Source: Roridomyces roridus
Taxonomy: Eukaryota; Basidiomycota; Agaricomycetes; Agaricales; Mycenaceae
Assembly (NCBI GenBank): GCA_029378245.1
Contig: JARKIF010000032.1
Location: 186,001-250,000 of the forward strand
Direction of reading: 5' to 3'
DNA: 64,000 bases
Shown here piece by piece: positions 34,064-44,900 of this stretch. Within the stretch, counting starts at the first letter, position 1. Each line of letters begins with the position of its first letter. The notes beneath the pieces were generated by a model. The model was not told where the DNA came from and made no database searches. It saw nothing but the letters and a program-made list of their open reading frames with translations. Position numbers and translations under genes: made by a program.

Positions 34064-36038
34064 CTACACCACGGGACTAGCCGTGGATTTTTCTCCGACT
34101 TCTTCTTGTACACCCTGCCGAGTCTCTTCTCTCTGGAGACCCACAATACCAATATCCCGCAGTCCAACCACCGCGATCACGAAGCTCACGACCATGGCTG
34201 CGCAAAGCGTCCAACCAGCGGCACGGAATCCCGCCATCAGGACCTCCGGGCTGTCGGGCAGCAAAGCGGGATGAGCCGCATGGTACTTCTTCGACACGGC
34301 CGACGCGATGGATGTGGTGATAGCCATACCGATGGACGTCCCGATCTACAACCACAAAATTAGAAAGCATGTTGAATCACGAACGAAACAATTACCCGCG
34401 TTGCGACTGTAAAGATACCTCCCGCCAAGGCTTGAGAGTCGCTGTTGAACGCGGATGCAACTTGAAGCGTTCCGATGGGATACACCAAGTCGGCTCCCGC
34501 TGTCCGTTTTAGTTAATATCACTTCTGTAGAAGCGGTGGCAAGGGACAGTACCTAGTAATGCCATTACCCAGAACGACATTTTCCAAAACGATTCATGGA
34601 CATCGATAAGAGCGAATAGAATCGCGGAGACAACGTTTGCAGCGAGTGCGGCTAAAATGAGAGGCAGAGCTGTAACTCGACTCATAAGCCAACCGCCTGC
34701 CAAATTGGTTGCGATTCCGCTAACGACTGAAGGGAGGAACCGAATCGAGGTTTGCATGGGTGTCAAAAGCAGGACTTGTTGATAGCTGTCGAATGTTTTA
34801 GTTGAAGAAGAAGTATGGAGGGAAAACATGCTGACTATAACGTGTTGATGTACAACAGTGTGTTGAAATTCCACCAGGCAAAGAAAATCATCCCAATCAC
34901 GGCGGGCATTTTTGCGCCCGGTTGTCGCCATATGCTCGGTGGCATAAGAGCGGCCAGCGATCTTTTCTCTCGCCACAGTTCATAGAACCAGAATCCGACG
35001 AGGAGAACTAAAGAAGCACAAATCAATCCGATGGTGAGACCGAGAGATTGCGTCGTGATTTCTCTGTGAGAAGCATCTTGGAGAAGAACCTGATAGTGCT
35101 GCGAATACTCACGATAGGCTGTAGGTCAAAAGACCAAGGCCAGCAGTGCTGATGAGCGCACCACCCCAGTCAAGACCCTTGGTATACCGCTGGCTGTTGA
35201 CCAAGGTGTTTTCCCTGAGAACCAGCCCACTCAGCACGAGGAATAACAGCCCGAATCCCGCCTGAACGAAGAAGATGCCACGCCAAGTGATCGAACTCTG
35301 CGAAATGATTCCTCCTGAAAAACGAGTTCGGTCGGAGTGAGGTCATGCAAGAAAAATTACGGGCGCAATTACCGAGCACGAGGCCCAAGATGTAGCCAAC
35401 AGGCTGGCCGGCACCCATGACACCAAACGCGTTGTTCCTTCGGGAACCTGGCGGAAAGTAGCCTACGAATATGCTGATCGCAGCAGGCGTATTTGCCGCT
35501 GCACCCAGAGCCATCATGGCGACGAAGAGGATGAGCGCGGTAGGATTCGGGGCAAACCCAGCTCCAACACTCCTGGCTCTAGGGATCAACAATCCGAAGC
35601 CAAAGCCGAAGAACAAACGCACGCACCAGGCAGAAAACCAAGCGGTGCCAACGAAAAAGGTGAGGCGTCCTCCAAAAATGTCCCCAATGCGGCCAAAGAG
35701 GAGCAGCATACAACCATAAGCCAAACTGAACCTTGTCAAGAGCATTCCTAAACGCTGAAGGGTAACAACGTACTAGAAAACCGTTACAGGCCACTGGAGG
35801 TCCTCCTACAGCGACGAATTAGTATGTACAGCCGAGTCAGGAGGACGACTCTTGTACTTGACGGAAATGTAGGTCTTGAGCAATAGTTGGAATCGCCACA
35901 GTCAGAACTCCGGATAAAAACACCTCACAAAGCGTCAGTCGGCCTGCACCTTTTGGGCCGAAAGCGAGTTACATTGAGGATGGTCGCGCCCGACACCGCT
36001 GCGACGACGAGGCAATCTTTCACGGTCGAGGAAAGCAT
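34064..36038 (-). CDS. MFS drug:H+ antiporter (DHA2-like)
   Basis: Proton-driven exporter of the 14-helix type, probably in the plasma membrane. ATG 36038 gives MLSSTVKDCLVVAAVSGATI, then VFLSGVLTVAIPTIAQDL, EDLQWPVTVFY, LAYGCMLLLFGRIGDIFGG (the loop 2-3 motif G..D..GR..), GYFPPGSRRNNAFGVMGAGQ (helix 5 antiporter-type region), SQRYTKGLDWGGALISTAG, MPAVIGMIFFAWWNF, MQTSIRFLPSVVSGI and AGGIFTVATRIGTSIGMAI. A Glu/Arg-rich tail ends at 34064. There are about eight short introns. Fungal relatives such as the siderophore or toxin exporters share this layout. No biosynthetic core gene lies beside it. Confidence 0.85.
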
Positions 36039-36419
36039 TTTCTGCGAGGCCGAGGATGCTGGAGTGAAAGAAGCGTCAAAAACGCGTGTTTGGTCGGTCT
36101 ACTCAACCGAGAGCGCCGCAGGCCAACTCGACCGAGAGCACCGCGGGCGATAAATTAGTACACCGCGCCTCGAGTATTGCATCTGGGTGTTCCGACGGCG
36201 GCCTTCAGGATTCCATTCCAACCGACATGATCACGCGGGTGAACGGCCAAGCTCAGGAAGAACGTCTGCTTGCAACGTGAGTGACTCCAACGACCACGTT
36301 GTGACTTCCATTCACTGTCCGCATCCGGGCATGTGGTAGCCAAAATCAAGTTGGATATTAATCAACAGCTGGCCAAACAAAGTACATCTGAGTCTACTTA
36401 CTACGGACAAAAACTTGAA
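36039..36419. other. Intergenic between MFS start and F-box 3' end
   Basis: This is the upstream region of the minus-strand MFS gene. A short open stretch rich in TEST/TEHR-like repeats (about 36,090-36,150) is not protein-like. No gene is called. Confidence 0.4.
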
Positions 36420-37962
36420 TCAAGAAAGCAGCAACGAGACCTGCGTCCCGTTATTCTTCAACGATATAGGCAGCCCGGCCTCGGAGAAAAGCTTCAGCGC
36501 CTCCACGGAGGTGGGATGAAGCCATCTGCCGGTGGTAGTCCCAGTGAAATCCAGATCCACCGAGGTCAAGCGCATCACTGGCACGCCGTGCACCTCCGTC
36601 GCCCATGGGACCCAGCGGGACTCTATCAAGTCGAGCAAGGGTTGATCCAAAAAGTTCATCCCCGTCGTCAGCCCGAGATGCTCGAGTTGCGGCAAAAGGT
36701 AATCAGAGTCAGAAAGGGACTCGGCAGCTGGATAGATGGTAAGCCGCTCGAGCACCTTGGCCGTGATGGCGCGGTTCTGCAGACGTCGTGTCGTACCCAT
36801 GTCAGCGTCCACGACCAGCCGTCGGAGTCCCGGTACGGCTTTGAATACGGCGATGAGAGTATTGGGGTTCACGTATCCCGGGCCCAAGAACAAGTTCTCC
36901 AACGGACAGTCGCTCCGTGTGAGGAAACTGATAAAGTCCTCGGGAGCGAACTGGCCAACAACTTCTAGTGCGACCAGTTCCGGGGCTGTGAGGCAAGTGA
37001 AGATGGTTTTCATGATGGCTTCGGCCGAATGTGTGACCATCGAGATGTTGACAGCAACCCGGAGGAATCGCAGATGGCGTGAAAGATCTATGGGAGGCAG
37101 GTCCATATCCGCAGCCTCAGCGAGCATCTCAAGGGTACACTCCGCGAGCTGTGGACAAAGATGCACGACCTGGACACCTTCCCGAACAGAAGAGACGTGG
37201 TACCGCAAACGAGTCAGTTGAGCCCATGGAAGATTCCAACAGTGCGAAGGGCCTTTCAGGAGCACGTCGTGGAGTCGGGGGAGGTTTTCAAACAGACTGA
37301 TGCTCGTGTTGGGGACGAGATCCATGGCCTGCGCAATCTCGACCTTTTCCAGCATGTCCCAGTCAAGGTCGCGGAGCATGTCCCCCGAGAAGCAGCATGA
37401 GCCGCATATCTGTAGGATCGCCCATGGAAACCGACAGCGGCTGAGAGATGGATCGTTCGAGAAAGAGTGAAGCAAGATCCTCGTAGTGGTCGATGAAGGT
37501 GAAACGGGTTCCCCCGACGGAGATACGAGACCAAAGCTCCGGCGTGCCCACGACGACATCGCGCCATCGACGACACACTTGGCCTGGGACAGGGATGACG
37601 TTGGGTGTCTGGGACGATTCCGAGCCCAAAAGGAATATCGTTTGGAGGATCTCGGCGGGGAGTCTGCGTACGGGTGACAAAAAACCGATACAGCATTCTT
37701 GGTATCTCTCAAGCCTGGCTTTGTGCTGCCAAAGCGAGACGAGAATACCCTGCAGACGCAAAAGCTCTGGGCCGTAGCGCTCCAGTTGCTCATTAACAAT
37801 GCGAATCGATTCGATGATATGTTGCTTTTCTTTGTCTTCGGGAGAGAAGTTGCTGCGTAAAGATGCTAGAGCAGAATGGAGCGGAAGCTCTCGGTGCTCG
37901 AAGGCATGGTCGCAACGGGTGCAGAGAAGGGTAGTGGGTACTTGTGAGCCCTCTGGTACCAT
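36420..37962 (-). CDS. F-box protein with LRR-like C-terminal region (frameshifted)
   Basis: Probable substrate adaptor of an SCF ubiquitin ligase. ATG 37962 gives MVPEGSQVPTTLLCTRCDHA, a coiled-coil segment (IVNEQLERYGPELLRLQGIL) and the F-box SPVRRLPAEILQTIFLLG with VCRRWRDVVVGTPELWSRI, the layout of the large agaricomycete F-box family. After MRLMLLLG the frame stops. The next frame continues GDMLRDLDWDMLEKVEIAQA, LFENLPRLHDVLLKG and LRRLVVDADMG, ending VSLLLS at 36420. The shift lies in a five-base C run (G on the coding strand) at 37382-37386; four bases would keep the frame. No intron is needed, so a single-exon gene is likely. Confidence 0.8.
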
Positions 37963-38670
37963 GGAAGACTTTCAGAGAAGGAGGGCGATTCCGGCGCTTA
38001 AAGACGGTCATTATAACTCGAACCAATCGCAAGAGTGGGACAGAGCGGGATGATACTATGCGGTGCGTTGGCTAGTCGAGTTTGATCCGTTGATTGCTCG
38101 TTCTCTTCTCGCTGCCGAAGTCAAGTTGCCTGGTCTGGCCTGATTCTTAATTTCTCATATTCTGCTCTTCAAAGCATCTCGTGGGCCAACAACCTATCGA
38201 TTTTGACTTGGACTGTGACCTCAAATTTGACTTTGAGAATCAAACCATCGTCCTCTAGGCTCTGAATCGCCAAGCAAGACACCCTCAGGCTGGCACCATC
38301 TCTCGGATTCTCTCCGTGCTGACTCTGAAAGTATCTTGCACCATCTGACATGCAATATTAAACTCTCTCCGAGGTCGATCCAGATGCAGCCAGATCGGGT
38401 TTGCTGTGCGGCGCCTACCAGCGGAGTTTCTCCTTTTTAGGCACCAATTTGAAAGGGAGTCCCTGTTTTTTTCTGTCTTCAGCGCCGCTGCCTGATATCT
38501 CCGATTCTGTTTTCTTCCCCGGCCTATAAGAGCACGGGCCCCTTCTACACTATTTTTCTCACCATACTTGGCCTTGTGTAACTTCGAACCTAGTACGTCT
38601 CCCGTGCCACGACAATTGGCTCTGCTCAGCAGGCGGTAGACTCTCCTTTTTTCCACTTCGATAGCTTGCC
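37963..38670. other. Divergent promoter region, F-box / DUF6534 copy 2
   Basis: Intergenic. Nothing gene-like was seen. A TATA box for the plus-strand gene (CCTATAAGAGC) is present at about 38,522-38,532. Confidence 0.5.
38522..38532 (+). promoter_or_regulatory. TATA box of DUF6534 copy 2
   Basis: CCTATAAGAGC is a good TATA match, 140 bp before the start ATG and followed by a pyrimidine-rich tract (CTATTTTTCTC), as in fungal core promoters. Confidence 0.6.
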
Positions 38671-40078
38671 ATGTCCGACAGCCTCGTCAAGTTGTAAGTG
38701 CTGATTTTCTCAATTTCTGAGACCTGAAGCTTGCCAGGACCCTCCCCATGGTTCGACTCCTCTTCGTTCAAGTGCACCACTGCCTCTTCCTAACTTACCC
38801 TCAAGTTCATTGGGACCCTTCTCAACTGGGCTCTCTTCGGGATGCTCATAATTCAAACCGCTATGTTCTTCATAGCATTCCCCAGTGATCCCAAATTGAC
38901 CAAACTCCTCGTCCTCGCCATTTTTATTCTCGAATTCGTGCAGACGTTTTCCAACGGTCGAGATATGATGCGTGTCTTTGGGATCGACTGGGGGAACCTG
39001 GAAGTGCTCGATGAAGTTGGTTGGGCTTGGTAAGGATTGCTTGATCCATCCACGCCCTCCCTCTAATTCAACGACAGGTTCAGTACCCCCGTCATGGGTT
39101 CGATAAGTACGTGCTTCATATCGTCGGAAGCAACTCATTCAACCTGCCCTCAGTCGCCTCTGTTGGCCAAGTATTCTACGCCCGTCGATTATTTATACTT
39201 GGCCAAAGACATGTGTGGCTGCCTGCTCTAGTCATATTGGTAACGCGCTCCTATATCGCGTAGTTATTCTCTCACTTGTCGAACAGGTCTCAGCAGTCCA
39301 ACTTGGTGCAGGTATTTGGACTGGAGTGAACATCTGCAGAGCAGGCAGGTTTTCGCTCCTTCAAGAGGATAATGTGGCTGCTACTGCCGTATGTTGCTCT
39401 TTTTTTACACTCGGCCTATTTAATTTGTTTATCCTACTAGACTTGGCTTGCGACAACCGCAATATGCGACCTGCTCATCGTTGCTGGCACAGTTTTCTAC
39501 CTTATTGGCGCACGCACCCCCGAGTTCCGCCAAACGACCAACAAAGTTCTTATGCGTATTATCCTGGTTCGTCACCAATTCCCCCAAATAGCATGCTCAT
39601 TCCACCTTTGAAGATGACGGTTGAAACTGGCTTGCTCACCGCCGTATTCGCAATTGTCGACCTTTATCTTTTCGCGAGCTACAAGAACGCCAACTACCAT
39701 CTGGCTCTATGCATCGAGCTGTCCAAGATCTATTCCAACAGTATCCTACTCGTCAGTTCACGCCTTTTCTTTCTTTCTTTCGCGCATGGTTGAACTTGGT
39801 TCACATAGATTCTCAACTGGCGCGCCCAACTGGGCCAGCGTCGTGCGCCTTCAGACGTCCACACGATGACTCCACAGGCGAATCTCTCGCACCTCGCCTT
39901 CCGGACCCGCACCGCGGCGAGTGGGACATTTGGCAGCAGTTTACCTTCCTCTGCTTCTGCGATGCGTGTCGAGTTCGATACTCATCAGAGTCAAAGTGAC
40001 AGTTGGGTTTCTGAAGCTGATACAGAGGACCTTGGCCAGATGCGGGATAGCAAGAATCAATTGGCCGTAGCTGTGTAG
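38671..40078 (+). CDS. DUF6534 multi-pass membrane protein, copy 2
   Basis: Paralogue of the 7.6-8.8 kb gene. ATG 38671 (MSDSLVKL), GTAAGT intron, then TLPM, a second intron, and FIGTLLNWALFGMLIIQTAM, FIAFPSDPKLTKLLVLAIF, RVFGIDWGNLEVLDEVGWAW. This aligns piece by piece with copy 1 (TIPLFIGTSMNF, FLAFPRD, RIFGAGWGDYTLLDEVGWAW). Later exons give VASVGQVFYARRLFILGQ, GAGIWTGVNICRAGRFS, TWLATTAICDLLIVAGTV, MTVETGLLTAVFAIVDLYL and YHLALCIELSKIYSNSIL, then ILNWRAQLGQRRAPSDV and a Ser-rich tail ending at 40078. Seven hydrophobic segments are seen. Function unknown; a signalling or transport role is often guessed for this family but not shown. Confidence 0.82.
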
Positions 40079-40949
40079 TTGAACTTGGGTTGAGTTGCAG
40101 CAGTCCTTACGTTCGTTTTCGATAAATTATACCTTCTTTTGTTCGAACTTTGAAGCCATATGGGAGCGAACAGATATCACGGGAGCAGGTAGCGGATTAA
40201 GCTATGTGCGGGCATATGGACGGGATTCCGAACTTTCTCGAGCGTCATTGAACCACTGCCAGTCGTTTATTGGCCAAGTTCAGCTATAGCTCGCGCCACT
40301 TTGTTTGGTATACCGTACTCTCATCTGTCCAGACGTCCATTACATTACGAACAATGAGTGGAATGTGCGGCGGCGTATACTACTGTCGCTCGAAAAAACC
40401 GTGGCGCGGGATCAGAGCCGAAGAAAGCGCTGGATTTGTTGCCACACTGAATGCCTGAGAGAGTTGCATTTTTGAATGTTTCAAAGTCAACGTTCTTCAA
40501 CTCACTACGTATACAGCGATCTTGATATCCTCGACCTGAGACACAACAATTGTGTAGAAATTGGTGATTGTTCTAGAGAGCCAATGGTGTATACGCCACG
40601 ATTGCGCCACGACGGAAATGAAGTTGATCATGAACGTCGCATGGCATGGTACATGATGGAAATGAGTTCTCCTCCCGTATGCAAAGCCAATTAGCGTCGT
40701 GGCGTCGACGCCGCTCACGAGCCAATGATTCGCCTGGACCGGTTCTGCAGGGATGACGGCAAGACTCGGGAAGCCGCATGCTCTGAAGGCGAAACGAGAG
40801 AACTGCTGATGCTGATCTACTCCCAATGTTTCAAACAAAGAGCAAAGAGCCCCTATTTCCACGATTGCAATCTACGCGACGCGATAATCAAGATCATGTT
40901 ATCGATCTTTCGTCACCAGCTGACTCATCCATCTCTTCACCAAACAACC
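40079..40949. other. Intergenic, possible DUF6534 remnant
   Basis: No intact gene. On the minus strand about 40,500-40,700 reads INFISVVAQSWRIHHWLSRT and ITNFYTIVVSQ, which resembles a membrane segment of DUF6534-type proteins (consensus like ..FYAWRIYVLS..). This may be a decayed third copy next to copy 2, but the similarity is short. The rest is plain 3' flank and CCDC124 promoter. Confidence 0.35.
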
Positions 40950-41894
40950 ATGCCACCCAAGGGCGGAAACGCAAAGAAAGAAAGCGGCCGTGCCAAAAAG
41001 GCTGAAAACGAGTCCAAGAAGAATGAAGCGGCCGCTGCGGCCAAGGAACAAAAGGAGGCACAGGCCTGGACTGATACGAATGTGAAGGGCGGCAAGGCAA
41101 AGCAGGAGGACAAGGAGGAGAAGAGGCGTGCGGAGCTTGCGAGGAAGGCTGAGAATGCGAGGTTGTTGGCTGAGGAGGAGAAGGCTGCACCTGCCAATGT
41201 CAAGGTGGCGCCCAAGGCTGTGAAGAAGGTGGAGAAGGAGAAGCCTGCGGGGCCTGGGGCGATTGCTGCTGGTGGCGGGCTTGCAGCAGACAAGGGCAAG
41301 GAGAAAGCTGATGCGCCGAAGGAGGTCGAGAGCTTTACCGCCACGGGTCTCGACGATGTACTTGATCTGTTGGATGTCGTCGGCGCCAAGACGGACAAGG
41401 CTAGTGTCGGCCAACAGGCGGCTGGGATCGAGCAGCATCCAGAGGTTCGGACTCTCTTTTGCGATTCTTTCATCTGCTGATTTCGTGCTGTACAGCGGCG
41501 CTTCAAGGCATGCTTGGAACACGTTTGGGTCTCGAATTTATTGCTAATTGCGCACTTCAGGCGGCCTATGAGGCGTACCAGGAACGTGAGCTGCCTAATA
41601 TACGCAAGGAGGTGCGTGTGTACGAGCGGTCTCTTTACGTCGAGCTCACGGCGAATTACAGCATCCTGGCCTCCGTCTCCAGCAGTACAAGGCACGTCCC
41701 ACTCCCACATCGTCACTACCATTCCCTCATCTGGACTTTCACAGGAACTGATGTTCAAGCAATTCAAGAAGTCGCCTGAGAACCCGTTCAACCAGGTCGT
41801 CGTCGAGTACGACGCGACCAAGGAAGACAAGGTCGAGGCGCTCAAGCACAAGCAGGCTCAGGTTGCGGAACGCCTGCGCGAGAAAAGCAGTTGA
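40950..41894 (+). CDS. CCDC124-like ribosome-associated protein
   Basis: Homologue of the conserved eukaryotic CCDC124 / yeast Lso2 group, which bind idle 80S ribosomes. ATG 40950 (MPPKGGNAKKESGRAKKAEN) opens a Lys/Ala/Glu-rich coiled coil, then SFTATGLDDVLDLLDVVGAK, GIEQHPE + RRFK + AAYEAYQERELPNIRKE + HPGLRLQQYK + ELMFKQFKKSPENPFNQ, the family core. The RRFK block is a 12-nt microexon (41496-41507). The introns after it (41508-41560, AAG|GCATGC) and after QQYK (41692-41744, AAG|GCACGT) both use GC donors; the others use GT. Ends at 41894. Mainly cytoplasmic by family knowledge. Confidence 0.9.
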
Positions 41895-42201
41895 GGCTGT
41901 GTGCGTTTCGGGGGCGCTGCGGTGCTACCACCGGTGGATTGGACACGCCATCTCGTTGGATATCACTGTGAGTTCCTTCCGTTTTCGTTTTTTGTCCATG
42001 GACTGAATTTCATAGAACTGCGGACATGGGCGTCTAACTATTGTCTTGTAACAATAAGAAACAGAAAATGGAAGCCACGTTTTTTGCTCGTGTACATAGA
42101 CTCATTTTTCGTGTATAAAAGAGTTGTTTGTGATTTCGCCAATCACTTGATCACCGCCTCGATAACTCTTGTACTCTCTCTCCCCCCACCTTGTACATAC
42201 A
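41895..42201. other. Intergenic with TATA box for DUF6699 gene A
   Basis: This 307-bp spacer holds the CCDC124 3' flank and the promoter of the next plus-strand gene, with a TATA box at 42114-42121. No gene was seen. Confidence 0.5.
42114..42121 (+). promoter_or_regulatory. TATA box of DUF6699 gene A
   Basis: TATAAAAG is a perfect core-promoter TATA element, 88 bp before the start ATG and followed by CT-rich sequence (CTCTCTCCCCCCACC). Confidence 0.7.
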
Positions 42202-42993
42202 ATGGCCGACTCTGTAGGCAAATGGGCAGCGGGAGCCTTTTGTGCGTCGTCGTCACCCCTCTTCCCCACTCTCTCTGAGTCTGACTGTGACACACCCTCC
42301 AAGACGGCCCCGTCCTCTCACAAACGGACCTCTACCTACTAAACACAGACCTCGAATTAAACCCCATCCTAGCCAACGCCAACCCCGGCTTTCACCTCGT
42401 ATTCAACTTAATCACCGGCCAAACCGGTGGTTTCAACCCAGACGCGCGGGATCGCGATCTGCAGTTTACAGCCAAAGACGAGCCGGCGACCCTCCCGCGC
42501 GTCTCTCAGCTTATTATCATCACTGAGATTAGTCCCTGGTGCACTATAGTCAAGAATGAGCGGGGGGTCACTATGAATGATGTTTGTACCGCTGTGTGGA
42601 AGGAGTGAGTCGGCTTTCCTTCCTCTCTTCCCTCCCTGCGTGATTCTCATTTGCTGTCAGCTACACAGAGAACTTTGTAACCGATCCAGAGTTTGCAGCC
42701 CTCCCCCCGAGGCTGCAAGAACAAGTGCGCCGTATGGCGGCTCACAACAGCAATGCTCAAGCGGGGGGTCAGTGGGGCGGGTATTACGCCGCCACGCCCG
42801 CCGTCGCGCCCAATCGATACAAACGTGTCGGTACGTACCTCCCTTCTCTCCTGTCGTCACCATGGCTGAATTTCGTGCAGATTGGTTAAGAGAACGGACG
42901 TTCTTCGAGGGTCTCCGCAAGAATGACCCCTACGCCGTCACGCGGCTTGGCTACAAGGCTCCGAACATCTTTGTTCTCGACCTGGTCGCATAA
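42202..42993 (+). CDS. DUF6699 protein A
   Basis: Small protein of the basidiomycete DUF6699 family, role unknown. ATG 42202 (MADSVGKWAAGAF), a GTGCGT..CCAAG intron in phase 1, then YGPVLSQTDLYLLNTDLEL, NPILANANPGFHLVFNLITG, LPRVSQLIIITEISPWC and KNERGVTMNDVCTAVWKD. A second intron (GTGAGT..GTCAG) leads to YTENFVTDPEFAALPPRLQE, and a third (GTACGT..TGCAG) to DWLRERTFFEGLRKNDP, GLxxD-like end GYKAPNIFVLDLVA at 42993. The order 'L.P.L', 'P.V..I.I....PW.I', 'GVT..DV' and 'DWL' is the family pattern. It is convergent with gene B, 263 bp apart. Confidence 0.78.
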
Positions 42994-43256
42994 CCGCGTC
43001 CTGGTCCATCGTGTCTTTTGGATGGATGGATTTATACCTACCTCCGGAATTGCTGCTATCATCATTCCCCTGCTTTTTTGTATTTTGTATCCGGTGAAAT
43101 TGCACTGTATCATCGCTTTTGCATCCATGGAAGTAGATTCCTTCCAGCCAATGATACATTGAGACTATGTAGACATGCATACAACAAGAGGGGTGGTATC
43201 AATGCTTTAGATGAGATATAATCCAAAAAAGAAAATGTGTTTACACCCTCCCTCGT

Positions 43257-44900
43257 TCACTCAGAGTCCTCCTCCTCCCCACTCTCCTCATCATCCCGCA
43301 CAGAAGCCACAGTCGGCCTATGCCTCGACCTCCTCCTCTCCTCCCTATCCCTCCCCAACTGCCTGTTCAACGCCTCCTGATTCCTAATCTCTTCCTCATT
43401 CATCGGATACCGCCTCACACACACCAACTCGAACGTACAAGGCAACAAATCATGACACACCCTCCTCACCACCCGCTCATTTTCGCGCACACCACCAAAC
43501 ATCGTGTCGAGCCCAAGCCAATCGAGTCTGAGCATCCCAGGACCGAGCTGTCCGCCTGGAACGCCGCGAGCCGTGGATCGATTGTGCCGGTACGCACGCG
43601 CGATAGGTTCTCTCCTTGTACGCGGCAAGGACTCGAATTCAGACTGCCCAGTGAGCATAAACATGTTGCGGCTGATATAGTCGATGACTTCGCCGCACGT
43701 CACACCGATATCGCGATTCCTTGCAGTGATGCTGATGAGCCAGGGAATGGTTTCAGAGACGAGGCTGATTTGCGTTACGCGCGGGAATGTCGCTGGCTCG
43801 CCGCGGCCTTGGGACCAAGACAGGTGCGGTGCGTCGTCGGAACGTTGGCATTGATTCGGGGCGAAGAGCATGTTCCATTTCAGATACGGTCTATCGTCTG
43901 CCTCGACGAGGGGTTGGATAAGGGGGTTCAACCGTACGTGAGCATGTACCGCACGAATGAGGAACGGCTCTAGGACAGGTCCGTCTAGAAACCTGTAAGA
44001 CGCGTTATAAGCAGTAAAGGGATACGTACAATTGGGACCTTCTGTGAACTCGGGCATGCGGTCGCCAACCTGCCCGATTGAGCGCGACAGAGGCACCTGT
44101 TCCACTGGCCCGCCAAACGCGCCGTAACCCAACCCGAGGCCGCCCATCATTCCTTGGCCCATGCCCATTCCCATGCCGGGCATTCCCTGACCCATCCCGC
44201 CGGGCATTCCCTGACCCATGCCCATGCCAGGCATTCCCCCCATCATCTGCGCCTGAGCCCAAGGTGGAACCTGCTGCTGCATTTGTGCTCCCCAAGGATC
44301 TGCTGCTGCTGCCGGTGTAAAAGCCGCCATCGGATGCGCTGGACCACCCCACGCCTGCGGCCGACCAGCCGGCGGTGGGCCGAAAGTGGGAGGCATGACG
44401 GGAGGTGCGCCGGCCGGGGCATACGGCGAAGGGAAACCCGCACCGCCACCCATCCACGGCGTGCCCATATGTTGTGGAGGAGCAGGCGGGCCATGCCACG
44501 GAGTTCCTGGTGGTGGACCGCCACCAGCCATTCCAGGCCAAGGCGCACCAGGCGCGCCCCATCCAGAAGCAGCAGCAGCACCTGCTCCTGCAAACGGCGT
44601 GTAGGCGCCCCCTCCATACGTAGGAGGAAGAGGCATCGAGGGTTGTGGTGGACCTGTTCCTTGGAAATAGCCAGGTCCGAGATTGGAACTGGCGGGGATG
44701 TAGGGCGTGCCTGCTGGAGCGGTGTAGGGTGTACTTGGATAGACGGGGTAGTTTCCTGCTCCCTGGGGAGCGCTGGCCCAGGCGGGGTAAGCCGTGTTGC
44801 CTGTAGGCGCCTGTGGCAGCTGGGGCGCGTGCACAGGATTGGGAGAAGGGCCTGGGGTGCCGAGCGGGGGAATGAACGGAGTGATTGCTGGAGATGTCAT
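43257..44900 (-). CDS. DUF6699 protein B with Pro/Gly/Met-rich N-terminus
   Basis: Paralogue of gene A with a long disordered extension. ATG 44900 (MTSPAITPFIPPLGTPGPSP). Residues about 20-300 are Pro/Gly/Ala-rich with PPAPPQHMGTPW and a Met/Gly run built from GMGQGMPG units (about 44,110-44,250). The globular part begins PEFTEGPN + YGPVLEPFLIRAVHAHV, with NPLIQPLVEADDRPYLKWNM, PRVTQISLVSETIPWLISI and DIGVTCGEVIDYIS, then LDWLGLDTMFGGVRENER. An Arg/Glu-rich tail ends at 43257. The intron at 43984-44028 (GTACGT..TTTCTAG) is 45 bp and keeps the frame whether spliced or not, and sits at the same place and phase as intron 1 of gene A. Confidence 0.78.
   Translation of the reverse strand: MTSPAITPFIPPLGTPGPSPNPVHAPQLPQAPTGNTAYPAWASAPQGAGNYPVYPSTPYTAPAGTPYIPASSNLGPGYFQGTGPPQPSMPLPPTYGGGAYTPFAGAGAAAASGWGAPGAPWPGMAGGGPPPGTPWHGPPAPPQHMGTPWMGGGAGFPSPYAPAGAPPVMPPTFGPPPAGRPQAWGGPAHPMAAFTPAAAADPWGAQMQQQVPPWAQAQMMGGMPGMGMGQGMPGGMGQGMPGMGMGMGQGMMGGLGLGYGAFGGPVEQVPLSRSIGQVGDRMPEFTEGPNCTYPFTAYNASYRFLDGPVLEPFLIRAVHAHVRLNPLIQPLVEADDRPYLKWNMLFAPNQCQRSDDAPHLSWSQGRGEPATFPRVTQISLVSETIPWLISITARNRDIGVTCGEVIDYISRNMFMLTGQSEFESLPRTRREPIARAYRHNRSTARGVPGGQLGPGMLRLDWLGLDTMFGGVRENERVVRRVCHDLLPCTFELVCVRRYPMNEEEIRNQEALNRQLGRDREERRRSRHRPTVASVRDDEESGEEEDSE

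Noticed and set aside
36090..36150. Possible TEST/TEHR amino-acid repeat
   Set aside because: It arises from a short GACCGAGAGC-type DNA repeat in the MFS upstream region and is not supported as coding.
28608..38000. Secondary-metabolite gene cluster (acyltransferase, glyoxalase-like, DHA2 exporter)
   Set aside because: No polyketide synthase, NRPS, terpene cyclase or other core enzyme is present, and Cia2 and a membrane protein lie in between.
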